The notes: a model not told the origin generated them from the sequence alone. Shown: positions 1 through 6,777, counted from the stretch's first letter. The stretch: 6,891 nucleotides of DNA from Acidaminococcaceae bacterium (GCA_017443165.1 JAFSOW010000038.1:1-6891), one strand, 5' to 3'. Numbers and translations: made by a program.

Positions 1-334
1 CTACGAAACGGATATCGTGTTCTTCAGCCTTAAACCCTAATGCAGCCAGACTCTGCAGGTACAAATCCTGAATATTGGCCGGAGAAGGTTTAATGATGAC
101 CTGATACTGATGATGCTGGAACAGGCGGTTGGGGTTGTCGCCATAACGACCGTCTGCAGGACGGCGGGACGGTTCCACATAAGCCACGCGCCATGGTTCC
201 GGCCCCAGTACACGTAAAAATGTTAACGGGTTCATAGTACCCGCGCCTTTTTCCATGTCATAGGGCTGACCCAGAATACAGTTCTGTTCAGACCAGAACT
301 TCTGCAGTGTTAAAACCATTTGCTGAAAATCCAT
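1..334 (-). CDS. glyQ: Glycyl-tRNA synthetase alpha subunit (partial, N-terminal 111 residues)
   Basis: This is the catalytic alpha chain of the bacterial alpha2-beta2 glycyl-tRNA synthetase, which charges tRNA-Gly with glycine using ATP in the cytoplasm. Only the first 111 codons are visible; the family is usually about 290-300 residues, so the rest and probably glyS lie off the left edge. Family signatures seen are [20 protein letters not shown] (residues 25-44), [14 protein letters not shown] (52-65) and [16 protein letters not shown] (70-85), which belong to the class II core of GlyQ. The ATG at 334 is preceded by a perfect AAGGAGG six bases upstream, which fixes the start. Expression is controlled by the T-box leader directly upstream. 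The identification rests on long recognisable conserved blocks and is very secure. Confidence 0.97.
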   Translation of the reverse strand, partial: MDFQQMVLTLQKFWSEQNCILGQPYDMEKGAGTMNPLTFLRVLGPEPWRVAYVEPSRRPADGRYGDNPNRLFQHHQYQVIIKPSPANIQDLYLQSLAALGFKAEEHDIRFV

Positions 335-416
335 ATTTTTCCTCCTTAGTGTTACAAAGCGGGTTTTCTGTTATGCCGCATAATCTTTTAGCCGGAAACG
401 CCGCATTGCAGCAAAT

Positions 417-456
417 AAAAAACCGTCCCTGCAACAGATTAATGTTACAGGGACGG
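417..456 (-). terminator. T-box-controlled intrinsic terminator before glyQ
   Basis: A 13-base-pair hairpin has arms CCGTCCCTGTAAC and GTTGCAGGGACGG (one G-U pair) around an 8-base loop. It is followed on the minus strand by six T residues (422-417). Its 5' arm overlaps the bases that pair with the T-box core, so terminator and antiterminator are mutually exclusive. Confidence 0.93.
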
Positions 457-610
457 ATCATCTCCGCGGTTCCACCCTGCTTGGTCACAAATTATGTGAC
501 CCGCCTCAATGGTTATGCAATTTCGCTCAAAGCTGCCTTCTTCCGCCTGTTGCCGGCTTGCACCACCCCGGCTCGCTGCTGTGGCAAAATACTCGGTCTT
601 GTCATCGCTA
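417..610 (-). promoter_or_regulatory. Glycine-specific T-box riboswitch leader of glyQ
   Basis: This transcribed leader senses uncharged tRNA-Gly and chooses between termination and read-through into glyQ. Seen, in RNA order: an AGUA element of the specifier-loop type (593-590); the distal stem I loops with the CAGCGAGCCGGGG...AAGCCGGC pattern (about 577-552); a probable specifier codon GGC followed by A (537-535); a stem III hairpin GGTCACA/TGTGACC (501-483); the T-box core AGGGTGGAACCGCG (478-465); and the terminator. The antiterminator can form by pairing GCAGGG (481-476) with CCCTGT (452-447). The bulge UGGA would pair with a UCCA 3' end, matching the U discriminator of bacterial tRNA-Gly. 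There is no room for stem II/IIA/B, so this is the compact form known for glyQ T-boxes. The exact stem I pairing was judged by eye. Confidence 0.93.
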
Positions 611-616
611 CGCAAT

Positions 617-645
617 ATTATATGTAGTCCGGGCAGGTTTGTCAA
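617..645 (-). promoter_or_regulatory. glyQp: Sigma-A-type promoter for the glyQ leader
   Basis: A consensus TTGACA (645-640) and a consensus TATAAT (622-617) are separated by exactly 17 bases. Transcription would start near 610, just ahead of the T-box stem I, giving a leader of about 275 bases before the glyQ ATG. Consensus boxes with ideal spacing suggest strong constitutive initiation, with control left to the riboswitch. Confidence 0.92.
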
Positions 646-662
646 ATGAATTATAAACTTCC

Positions 663-708
663 GGCGGGAAAGAACCCGCAAAAACATTCCTGTTTGCTAT
701 TTCCCGCC
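663..708. repeat. Inverted repeat at the end of recO
   Basis: A perfect 9-base inverted repeat, GGCGGGAAA (663-671) with TTTCCCGCC (700-708), overlaps the recO stop codon. A shorter alternative hairpin, GCGGG (664-668) with CCCGC (675-679), competes with it. On the minus strand no T-tract follows, so it does not look like a standard intrinsic terminator, though it is in the right place to slow or protect the 3' end of the recO transcript. Function is unknown. Confidence 0.35.
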
Positions 709-1446
709 TGCAACCTGCCGTATAAATTCGAGACTCTTTATTGGCTGCTCCGTCTGGTACACCAGATAACGGTGCAGGATATGTTCCAGTTCCATCAACG
801 CCGCGCCTTTTACCGAAAAATGTCCCGGTTCTGAAAAGTCCAGCATGCGCAGCTGCTGCCACAATCTGCGTGTTTCCTCATGAAACGACTGGAGGCCCGG
901 TGATTTTTCCTGTCCGGAACAACATTCTTCACAAATAAATCCGCCCTGAATTTCGCTGAACCAGGCATCTTTTTCAGCCGGACGGCTGCAGTTCACGCAC
1001 ACCTCATACACAGGACCTATGCCGCTATGATCTAAAAGCCGGATCAGGTAAGCCAGCGCTGCCAGGCGCGGATTCCGTTTTACCAGCAGCTTCAGCGCAT
1101 TCTGAAGAAGCGAATAGATTTCTGCAGACGGTTCCCCCTGTTCCGTCAGGCGTTCTGTCATTTCGGCCATAAGAAATCCGTACGCCATCTGTTCCAGTCC
1201 CATTTGCGGCATGGGTGCCGCCAGCTGACAGGTTTTAAGCTTATCTACACGAGTTCCCGGATAAAGCTCTGCTTCCAGACAGGCGAAAGGCTGCAGCAAA
1301 CGGCCCGACACGCTTTTCGGATACCGGGCTCCGTAGGCCATAAAAACAATCTTTCCGTGTTCCCGGGAATAACACACGACTTTTTTATCCGCTGTCTGCC
1401 AGTTATTCACTTGTAAAACCAAAATTTCATCCTGATAACTTTCCAT
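697..1446 (-). CDS. recO: DNA repair protein RecO
   Basis: RecO works with RecF/RecR to load RecA onto SSB-coated single-stranded DNA and to anneal strands during recombinational repair. The 249-residue length is normal for the family. The N-terminal OB-fold region shows the expected DEILVLQVNNW start and a GKIVFMAYGARYPKS stretch (31-45). A helical central domain follows, then a zinc-finger-type cysteine set, CVNC (150-153) and CEEC (172-175). The ATG at 1446 lies 25 bases after the stop of the upstream CorC-like gene. No good Shine-Dalgarno sequence precedes it, so translation probably depends on coupling with that gene. No better in-frame start was found upstream. It is the last gene of the cluster before the separate glyQ promoter. 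Confidence 0.93.
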   Translation of the reverse strand: MESYQDEILVLQVNNWQTADKKVVCYSREHGKIVFMAYGARYPKSVSGRLLQPFACLEAELYPGTRVDKLKTCQLAAPMPQMGLEQMAYGFLMAEMTERLTEQGEPSAEIYSLLQNALKLLVKRNPRLAALAYLIRLLDHSGIGPVYEVCVNCSRPAEKDAWFSEIQGGFICEECCSGQEKSPGLQSFHEETRRLWQQLRMLDFSEPGHFSVKGAALMELEHILHRYLVYQTEQPIKSLEFIRQVAGGK

Positions 1447-1471
1447 AATTTCTGACGCGTTGACAGCATAA

Positions 1472-2794
1472 TTATTCCGCTTCTGTTTTTTCCGCCTTTA
1501 CCCGTTCGATACGGAACTGATCCATTTTAAGCACTGTAAAGGTCCAGTCTTTCCATTCGACCTCGTCGCCCTCTTCCGGCTTTCTTCCCAGCCGGCTGAA
1601 GATATAACCGCCCAGCGTATCGTCTTCATCTTCCTCGTCAAACGGCAGATTCAGCAGCTCGCTGACGTCATCCAGCGGCATTTCCCCGTCTATGTCATAG
1701 CTCCCGTTGGCCAGTTGCATGATGTCAGGAAGCTCTGCCGGCTCATACTCATCTCCCATATCCCCCACGATTTCTTCCAGCAGATCTTCCAGCGTAACCA
1801 ACCCGACGGTCCCGCCATATTCATCCACAACTACCGCCAGATGGACCCGCTGTTTCTGCATAGCCTGCAATACCCGTAAAGCATTCATGCCCTCCGGCAC
1901 CATGATGGTTTTCCGTAAGATCGCACGGATATCAAACTTTTTGGAAAAGTCCCCATTCAGCAAATCCCGAACATGGAAAATCCCCAGAACGTGATCCTTG
2001 TCCTCTTCACACACCGGAAAACGGGTATGGTGACTGGAACGGATCACTTCCCTGATTTCCTCCAGGCTGTCGTCAACATACAGGCAGACCATGTCCTGGC
2101 GGGGAACCATCACTTCACGCGCCACCGTATCATTAAACTCGAGCACGTTGTCAATCAGGACACTCTCTCCGCGGTCCAGTTCCCCTTCCTTTTCACTGGC
2201 ACTGACAATCTGCCGCAGTTCTTCTTCACTTCGGGAAATGTCTTCCTCCTGCGTATACTTTACGCCAAAAAGCCTGGCGATACCCCTGGCAATCCAAAAC
2301 GCCACGCCAACCAACGGACAGGTAAGCAGATACATGACACGCAACGGGGTCGCCAGATGTACGATGACCTCTTCCACCTTGTCCCAGACAATGATGCGGG
2401 GCAGCAGTTCCCCGATGACAACAAGAAGTAAAAGTAAAATCAGGAACGCACAAAGCAGACTGAGGGACGACGCGGTATCAGGCAGCCAGGGAAACACCTG
2501 AGTCTGCACTACCTGGACTGTTGCCGTCATCCATCGCTTCACGCCGGGCAGGCCCATCATCCAATCCGCCAGCAAAGGTCCCCCGTACCAGCCAAGCAGC
2601 AACGATATGCAGGTGATGCCGATTTGCAGGGCACTGATATAATGATTTTTCCGGTCAAAAATATGCAGCAACGTCTCCGCACCGGAAACTCCACGCTCCT
2701 GCATTTCCTGAAGCTGCGCACGCCGGATCCGTGCCAGCGAAGTTTCTGCCGCTACAAACAGCGCGTTTAATATAATCAGAAACAGGATAAACAT
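1472..2794 (-). CDS. CNNM/CBS-domain/CorC-type membrane protein (hemolysin C-like, UPF0053 family)
   Basis: This 440-residue inner-membrane protein belongs to the CorC/HlyC-like family, linked in various members to magnesium or cobalt transport; its substrate here is unknown. Hydrophobic stretches at about 1-17, 52-75, 110-136 and 147-170 form the CNNM (DUF21) membrane domain, with the family AAE start (15-17). Two cytoplasmic CBS domains follow (about 224-285 and 290-345), with REVMVPRQDM at 226-235 and VDEYGGTVGLVTLEDLLEEI at 323-342. The C-terminal CorC_HlyC domain spans about 355-433. The conserved G-E-x-x-P-K motif reads GELLPR (128-133), with Arg in place of Lys. The start lies one base after the era stop, with AAGGA eight bases upstream inside era, so it is translationally coupled. 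'Hemolysin' labels for this family are historical. Confidence 0.9.
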   Translation of the reverse strand: MFILFLIILNALFVAAETSLARIRRAQLQEMQERGVSGAETLLHIFDRKNHYISALQIGITCISLLLGWYGGPLLADWMMGLPGVKRWMTATVQVVQTQVFPWLPDTASSLSLLCAFLILLLLLVVIGELLPRIIVWDKVEEVIVHLATPLRVMYLLTCPLVGVAFWIARGIARLFGVKYTQEEDISRSEEELRQIVSASEKEGELDRGESVLIDNVLEFNDTVAREVMVPRQDMVCLYVDDSLEEIREVIRSSHHTRFPVCEEDKDHVLGIFHVRDLLNGDFSKKFDIRAILRKTIMVPEGMNALRVLQAMQKQRVHLAVVVDEYGGTVGLVTLEDLLEEIVGDMGDEYEPAELPDIMQLANGSYDIDGEMPLDDVSELLNLPFDEEDEDDTLGGYIFSRLGRKPEEGDEVEWKDWTFTVLKMDQFRIERVKAEKTEAE

Positions 2795-2795
2795 C

Positions 2796-3698
2796 TTACG
2801 GTTCCTTATACCCTAATTCTTTCAGCATTTTGGATTTGTTACGCCAGTCGGCCTGCACTTTTACCCACAAATCCAAGAATACGCCGCCGCCCGTCAGGCT
2901 CTCAATATCCCGCCGGGCCTCCTGTCCAATCTTTTTCAGAAGATTCCCTTTTGCCCCGATGACGATACCTTTCTGCGACTCCCGTTCCACAAAAATCGTG
3001 GCCCGGATAAAAACGCTCCCGTTAGAACGTTCCTTGAATTCATTGATTTCCACTGCAATAGCATGGGGCACTTCATCATGGGTATGCCGCAGCACTTTTT
3101 CCCGGATCATTTCCGCCGCAATCAGCCGCATGGGCTGGTCGGTCAGTTCGTCTTCCGGAAACATGCTGGGGCCCTCCGGCAGATGCCTGACGATTTCTTC
3201 CTGTAATTCTTCAAAGCCGTCGTGATTCAGCGCGCTGACAGGAATCACCGCAGCAAAATTCAAATCGTCCTTATAACTGTTCACAATACCGAAAAGCAGG
3301 CTCTTATCATCCAGCTTATCTATTTTATTGATTACCAGCAGTACAGGAGTATTTATCTTTTTCAGTTGTTCAATAATAAACTTTTCCCCGGCCCCTTTTT
3401 TCTCACAGGCGTCAACCACAAACAAAACCACATCAACCTGGTTTAAGGTGCCGACAGCCGCCTGATTCATATATTCACCCAGCTTATGCAGCGGCTTATG
3501 GATACCGGGCGTATCCAAAAACATGATCTGGGCGTTGTCTGCAGACAGAATCCCCATGATTTTATTACGGGTCGTCTGGGGGCGGTCACTCATGATAGAG
3601 ATTTTTTCCCCGATCATCCCGTTCATCAATGTTGATTTACCAACATTCGGACGTCCTACCAGCGCTGCAAAACCTGTATAATGTTTGTTTTCCCCCAT
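2796..3698 (-). CDS. era: GTPase Era
   Basis: Era is an essential GTPase that binds the 3' end of 16S rRNA and helps mature and check the 30S subunit. The 300 residues match the family length. The GTPase domain shows G1 GRPNVGKS (15-22), G2 QTTR (41-44), G3 DTPG (62-65), G4 NKID (124-127) and G5 VSAL (154-157). The C-terminal KH RNA-binding domain has its GIVIGAKG turn at 244-251. The ATG at 3698 is preceded by AAGGAG five bases upstream. The 102 bases between the ybeY-cdd stop and this start contain no convincing terminator and only poor promoter-like matches, so read-through from the upstream genes is likely. It directly follows a gene encoding YbeY, a known partner in 16S rRNA 3' end maturation. 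Confidence 0.97.
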   Translation of the reverse strand: MGENKHYTGFAALVGRPNVGKSTLMNGMIGEKISIMSDRPQTTRNKIMGILSADNAQIMFLDTPGIHKPLHKLGEYMNQAAVGTLNQVDVVLFVVDACEKKGAGEKFIIEQLKKINTPVLLVINKIDKLDDKSLLFGIVNSYKDDLNFAAVIPVSALNHDGFEELQEEIVRHLPEGPSMFPEDELTDQPMRLIAAEMIREKVLRHTHDEVPHAIAVEINEFKERSNGSVFIRATIFVERESQKGIVIGAKGNLLKKIGQEARRDIESLTGGGVFLDLWVKVQADWRNKSKMLKELGYKEP

Positions 3699-3800
3699 AA
3701 GTTCTCCTTACTTTTCCTACGGCCGGTACTGCAAAATAGCATATACGCCCATTTTTTTACGATTAAATATACCAACGGCCAGTCTCAAATACAAAAACAA

Positions 3801-4868
3801 TTATGCAAAATCCGCAGCTTTAAAGCTGAACGGAAGCAGTTCTTCCAAACTTACCGTCTTCATATCGCCTCGTATATTTGCCATTACAATCACCGGAATC
3901 TCAAATTCCGCCATTACCTGCCGGCAGGCGCCGCAGGGCGATGTCACATCTTCCGTATCAGCCGCTACCAGCAGCATGGTAATTTCCCTGGGACGGACTC
4001 CGGCCGCTGCCGCGTTAAACATGGCCACCCGCTCCGCGCAAACCGTCAGGCCAAACGAAGAATTCTCCACATTACAACCGGTATAAATATCTCCGGACTT
4101 GGTCAATACTGCAGCTCCTACTTTAAAATTTGAGAAAGGAACGTAGGCGTTTTCCCGGGTCTTCAGGACTTTCTTAAATAATTTTTTAATAGTTTTATCC
4201 GTCGCTTTAACGTCTTTACGGCCCATCGATTTTTTCCCTTCCTTAGCGTTATTATCACTTTTCTTCCTGTTCTTTACCGGTTTTATCTTTTCAGAAGCAG
4301 TATCTTTTTGTTTCCCTTTTTTTACAGATTTTTCCGGTTCCGCATCCACGACTGCCACCGCAAAATGATCCGGGTCATCTTTCCCTGTGCCCCTGTCCAA
4401 ATCTGCCTGGCTCAGGTGAATCATCTGCAGCGCCTTTTCTTCTTCCTGCCGCATCACCGCTTTGTCTTCTTTATTCATGTGATCGTATCCGAGAAGATGC
4501 AGCAGGCTGTGCACCCCCAGATACACCAGTTCACGGTTGAATCCGTGCCCGTACTCCCTGCCCTGCCGCACAGCGGTTTCCGCAGAGATGATGATATCCC
4601 CCAGCAGATGTGTTTCCGGCCCGCCGATTTCCTGCGGCTCTTCCGCTTCATCCAGCGCAAAGGACAAAACATCTGTCGGCCGGTCGATACCCCGGTAATC
4701 TTTATTCAAAACATGGATTACTTCATCATTAACCAAAGACACGCTGACTTCGGTTTTTGCAGACAGTTTATGCAGTTTTGCCACCGCCTGCAGCCCCTGT
4801 TTCAGCAACGCAACGGCTTCCTTTGAAACCTTTACTTCATCCTGGTCATCGCTGAAATTAATAATCAT
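3801..4868 (-). CDS. ybeY-cdd: YbeY endoribonuclease - cytidine deaminase fusion protein
   Basis: One uninterrupted 355-codon frame joins two enzymes normally made separately. Residues 1 to about 160 are YbeY, the metal-dependent endoribonuclease for rRNA maturation: DRPTDVLSFA (62-71) precedes the zinc motif H120-x3-H124-x5-H130 within GVHSLLHLLGYDH. Residues about 222-355 are a homotetrameric-type cytidine deaminase for pyrimidine salvage: AYVPFSNFKVGAAV (241-254), NVEN (266-269), the catalytic CAE (Cys277, Glu279) and PCGAC zinc ligands Cys312 and Cys315. Both active sites look intact. The lysine-rich linker (about 175-225) is probably disordered. The frame is open further upstream, but the ATG at 4868, one base after the phoH stop and with GAGG seven bases before it, gives the normal YbeY N-terminus. 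dgkA, often found between these genes in Bacillota, is absent. Confidence 0.93.
   Translation of the reverse strand: MIINFSDDQDEVKVSKEAVALLKQGLQAVAKLHKLSAKTEVSVSLVNDEVIHVLNKDYRGIDRPTDVLSFALDEAEEPQEIGGPETHLLGDIIISAETAVRQGREYGHGFNRELVYLGVHSLLHLLGYDHMNKEDKAVMRQEEEKALQMIHLSQADLDRGTGKDDPDHFAVAVVDAEPEKSVKKGKQKDTASEKIKPVKNRKKSDNNAKEGKKSMGRKDVKATDKTIKKLFKKVLKTRENAYVPFSNFKVGAAVLTKSGDIYTGCNVENSSFGLTVCAERVAMFNAAAAGVRPREITMLLVAADTEDVTSPCGACRQVMAEFEIPVIVMANIRGDMKTVSLEELLPFSFKAADFA
4224..4244 (-). promoter_or_regulatory. Possible internal ribosome binding site and start for free cytidine deaminase
   Basis: Inside the fusion gene, the purine run AAGGAAGGG (4244-4236) sits nine bases before an in-frame ATG (4226, codon 215). 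Initiation there would give a 141-residue protein starting MGRKDVKATD, close to the length of ordinary stand-alone cytidine deaminases. The run also encodes Lys-Glu-Gly in a lysine-rich linker, so the similarity could be a by-product of amino-acid composition. Confidence 0.35.
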
Positions 4869-4869
4869 G

Positions 4870-5868
4870 TTACTGCCTCGTTTCTTCGGTTTTCTTTTCT
4901 TCCGGCTTCTGTTCAAACTGTTCATACGCTTTGATAATGGCGCCGACAATTTCATGACGGACTACGTCTTTTTCATCAAAATAATTAATGCTGATGCCGG
5001 GGACCTCCCTTAAAACTTTGGCGGCATGGATCAGCCCGCTTTTCCTGCCGGCAGGAAGATCGATCTGGGTAACATCCCCGGTAACCACCATGTGGGAACC
5101 GAACCCGAAACGGGTCAGAATCATTTTCATCTGCTCGGGAGTTGTATTCTGCGCTTCATCGAGAATAATAAACGAACCGTTCAGGGTACGGCCACGCATG
5201 TATGCCAAAGGCGCTACTTCAATCGTACCACGCTCCAGGTACTTCTGTGCCGTATCGCTGCCCAGCATATCAAACAGGGCATCATACAGCGGACGCAGGT
5301 ACGGATCCACCTTCTCCTGCATATCCCCCGGCAAAAAGCCCAGCTTTTCCCCGGCTTCCACTGCAGGACGGGTAAGGATGATCCGTTCCACTTCCCGTTT
5401 TTTCAGCGCGGTAACCGCCATGGCTACAGCAAGATAGGTCTTTCCCGTACCGGCCGGACCGATACCGAAGGTTATGAAATTGTTTTTGATAGCCCGTACA
5501 TAATTCCACTGGCCCAGCGTTTTCGCCTTGATCTGGTGCCCCCGCCAGGTAACGATCAGCGTTTCCGCGTACATGTTATGCAGTTTGGCCACCGCGCCGC
5601 CCTGCACCATGTAAATACTGTAACGCACGTCATGGCTGGTAACAGGCAGCCCCTGCCGGTACAGGAACAGCAGTTCCTTAAAAAGCTGCTCCAGTTTCTG
5701 GTTCTCTTCTTCGCTTCCGCTGAAAATAATCTTGTTGCCCCGGGCCATGACCGTAGCGTCAAAGCTGGCGTCGATCAGGCGCAGGAACTCATCGTTCCTT
5801 CCCAGGATGCCGATCATTTCCTGCTGGTCATTGATTTCAATTACATGTTCGTCCGATAAAAAAGACAA
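4870..5868 (-). CDS. phoH: PhoH-family ATPase
   Basis: This cytoplasmic PhoH-like P-loop ATPase has 332 residues, the usual size. Such proteins are tied to RNA metabolism and stress, and are commonly encoded next to ybeY. The N-terminal domain (about 1-115) is followed by the helicase-like ATPase domain with Walker A GPAGTGKT (137-144), Walker B FIILDEAQN (233-241) and the TGDVTQIDLP motif (263-272). The tail after about 318 is rich in Glu and Lys. The start is a TTG at 5868: AAAGGGG lies ten bases upstream, and no in-frame ATG occurs until codon 18, inside the conserved N-terminal region. The stop is one base from the ybeY-cdd ATG, implying coupled translation. The 133 bases upstream hold a 5-bp hairpin (TCGCC/GGCGA) without a T-tract, so co-transcription with the isomerase gene is possible. 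Confidence 0.95.
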   Translation of the reverse strand: MSFLSDEHVIEINDQQEMIGILGRNDEFLRLIDASFDATVMARGNKIIFSGSEEENQKLEQLFKELLFLYRQGLPVTSHDVRYSIYMVQGGAVAKLHNMYAETLIVTWRGHQIKAKTLGQWNYVRAIKNNFITFGIGPAGTGKTYLAVAMAVTALKKREVERIILTRPAVEAGEKLGFLPGDMQEKVDPYLRPLYDALFDMLGSDTAQKYLERGTIEVAPLAYMRGRTLNGSFIILDEAQNTTPEQMKMILTRFGFGSHMVVTGDVTQIDLPAGRKSGLIHAAKVLREVPGISINYFDEKDVVRHEIVGAIIKAYEQFEQKPEEKKTEETRQ

Positions 5869-6001
5869 TATTGCTTAACCCCTTTCACTGCTTTGCTTTC
5901 CGTATTCTTTACCTTATCTTTAATTTACGACATCGGAAACACGGCTTCATTCCTCTGCTCTCTTATCGCCTTATTTGGCGACTTGTTTCATCAATGTTTT
6001 C

Positions 6002-6571
6002 TCACTTCGCCGCTTCGCCTTCAATGATGGTCACTTTACGGATCACAACCGGCACGACCGGCCTGTCGCCGGCATCCGTTTTGGTATGTCCAATCTTCTG
6101 CACCACATCCATGCCCTCGCTGACGCGACCAAAAACAGCATGGTGATTATCCAGCCAGGGCGTAGCTTTTAGCGTAATAAAAAACTGGCTGCCGCCGGTA
6201 TTGGGCCCCGCATTGGCCATGGACAGGATGCCCGGTCCGCTGTGCCGCAGTTCCGAGCTGAACTCATCTTTAATTGTATAGCCAGGCCCGCCGGTTCCGG
6301 TTCCATCGGGGCAACCGCCCTGAATCATAAAACCGTCTATCACACGGTGGAAAATCAGGTTATTATAAAAGCCTTTATTGGCAAGTTTAATGAAATTCTC
6401 TGTGGTCACCGGCGCCAGCTTTGTTTCCAGCCGGCAGGTAAACGTTCCCATGCTGGTTTCAAACACAGCCTTCGCAGGTTTGGGCAGCGGTTTCTTTTCC
6501 GTTTCTTTCCCGCAGGCGCTGAACGAAAAACAAACCACCAGACACAGACATAAAAGCAAAATCTTGCGCAA
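6002..6571 (-). CDS. Cyclophilin-type peptidyl-prolyl cis-trans isomerase, lipoprotein
   Basis: This 189-residue cyclophilin catalyses cis-trans isomerisation of prolyl bonds, here probably outside the cytoplasmic membrane. The N-terminus is a lipoprotein signal peptide: MRK, a hydrophobic core (residues 4-17), then lipobox FSAC with Cys20 as the lipidation site, followed by a short Lys/Pro-rich spacer. The cyclophilin core spans about 34-185, with [13 protein letters not shown] (74-86, including Arg76, Phe81 and Gln84), GSQFFITL (127-134) and [10 protein letters not shown] (139-148), so the active-site residues appear present. The start is a TTG at 6571 with AAGGAGG seven bases upstream. No in-frame ATG precedes codon 41, and a later start would remove the signal peptide. 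It opens the visible minus-strand gene series after the tandem terminators. Its clients are unknown. Confidence 0.93.
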   Translation of the reverse strand: MRKILLLCLCLVVCFSFSACGKETEKKPLPKPAKAVFETSMGTFTCRLETKLAPVTTENFIKLANKGFYNNLIFHRVIDGFMIQGGCPDGTGTGGPGYTIKDEFSSELRHSGPGILSMANAGPNTGGSQFFITLKATPWLDNHHAVFGRVSEGMDVVQKIGHTKTDAGDRPVVPVVIRKVTIIEGEAAK

Positions 6572-6584
6572 AGCAAACCCTCCT

Positions 6585-6641
6585 TACTTTCAACAACTTG
6601 CTGACTTCTTCCGGAAACATCATGTTATCGATAATTTCCAT
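6585..6641 (-). pseudogene. Possible remnant of an excisionase-type helix-turn-helix peptide
   Basis: An ATG at 6641, with GGAG just upstream, opens a frame reading MEIIDNMMFPEEVSKLLKV. The part FPEEVSKLLKV resembles the start of small MerR/excisionase-type helix-turn-helix domains (pattern xTPEEVAxLLKVS). After that the frame loses any resemblance, overlaps the cyclophilin ribosome binding site and continues out of frame into that gene. It could be a decayed gene fragment, a short upstream frame, or chance. Confidence 0.15.
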
Positions 6642-6687
6642 ATTCTCCGTCGCAAGCAGTTGCAATAAACATACTTATAATAAACTT

Positions 6688-6717
6688 ATGACATTTCACA
6701 CATCTACATTATATATT
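6688..6717 (+). promoter_or_regulatory. Weak candidate plus-strand promoter
   Basis: ATGACA (6688-6693) and TATATT (6712-6717) are separated by 18 bases and each differs from the sigma-A consensus by one base. If active, it would transcribe the structured block to the right as a non-coding RNA. In such AT-rich DNA, chance matches are common. Confidence 0.25.
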
Positions 6718-6720
6718 ATA
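6708..6720 (-). promoter_or_regulatory. Candidate -10 region for the cyclophilin-phoH transcript
   Basis: Two overlapping TATAAT hexamers occur on the minus strand (6720-6715 and 6713-6708), directly after the terminator T-tract and about 140 bases before the cyclophilin start. No good -35 box lies 16-18 bases upstream, since the terminator stem occupies that position. The location is right for an operon promoter, but the match is half-formed. Confidence 0.35.
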
Positions 6721-6723
6721 AAC

Positions 6724-6753
6724 AAAAAAGGCAGGCGTGAAAAGTGCCTGCCT
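6724..6753 (-). terminator. Intrinsic terminator, minus strand (proximal of a tandem pair)
   Basis: A perfect 8-bp stem, AGGCAGGC/GCCTGCCT, with a 9-base loop is followed on the minus strand by a run of T (6729-6724, the first T being part of the stem). It insulates the cyclophilin-phoH series from whatever is transcribed on the minus strand beyond 6891. Confidence 0.88.
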
Positions 6754-6777
6754 GAATTATTCCGTTAGAGAAACTTC

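Noticed and set aside
1973..2501. Plus-strand open frames of 136-152 residues opposite the CorC-like gene
   Set aside because: Antisense shadows of a well-conserved protein; no recognisable domain.
3699..3800. Promoter for era in the 102-base gap (TTGAGA near the right end)
   Set aside because: No -10 box with acceptable sequence lies at 16-18 base spacing; other box pairs have two or more mismatches each.
4308..4826. Plus-strand open frame of 172 residues opposite ybeY-cdd
   Set aside because: Antisense shadow with low-complexity aromatic and basic composition and no family signature.
4869..4955. Upstream extension of the ybeY-cdd frame to an ATG at 4955, adding 29 residues
   Set aside because: It overlaps the conserved C-terminal coding region of phoH, and the ATG at 4868 gives the normal YbeY N-terminus with a GAGG site and one-base coupling to the phoH stop.
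5026..5859. Long plus-strand open frame of 277 residues opposite phoH
   Set aside because: It lies entirely antisense to a gene with intact Walker motifs, shows no recognisable domain, and is a typical shadow frame.
5909..5950. 13-residue minus-strand frame MKPCFRCRKLKIR between the cyclophilin gene and phoH
   Set aside because: The AGAGG sits only one base before the ATG, the frame is too short to judge, and nothing in the context supports a leader peptide.
5969..5990. Hairpin TCGCC/GGCGA after the cyclophilin gene as a terminator
   Set aside because: The stem has only five base pairs and purine-rich sequence, not a T-tract, follows it on the minus strand.
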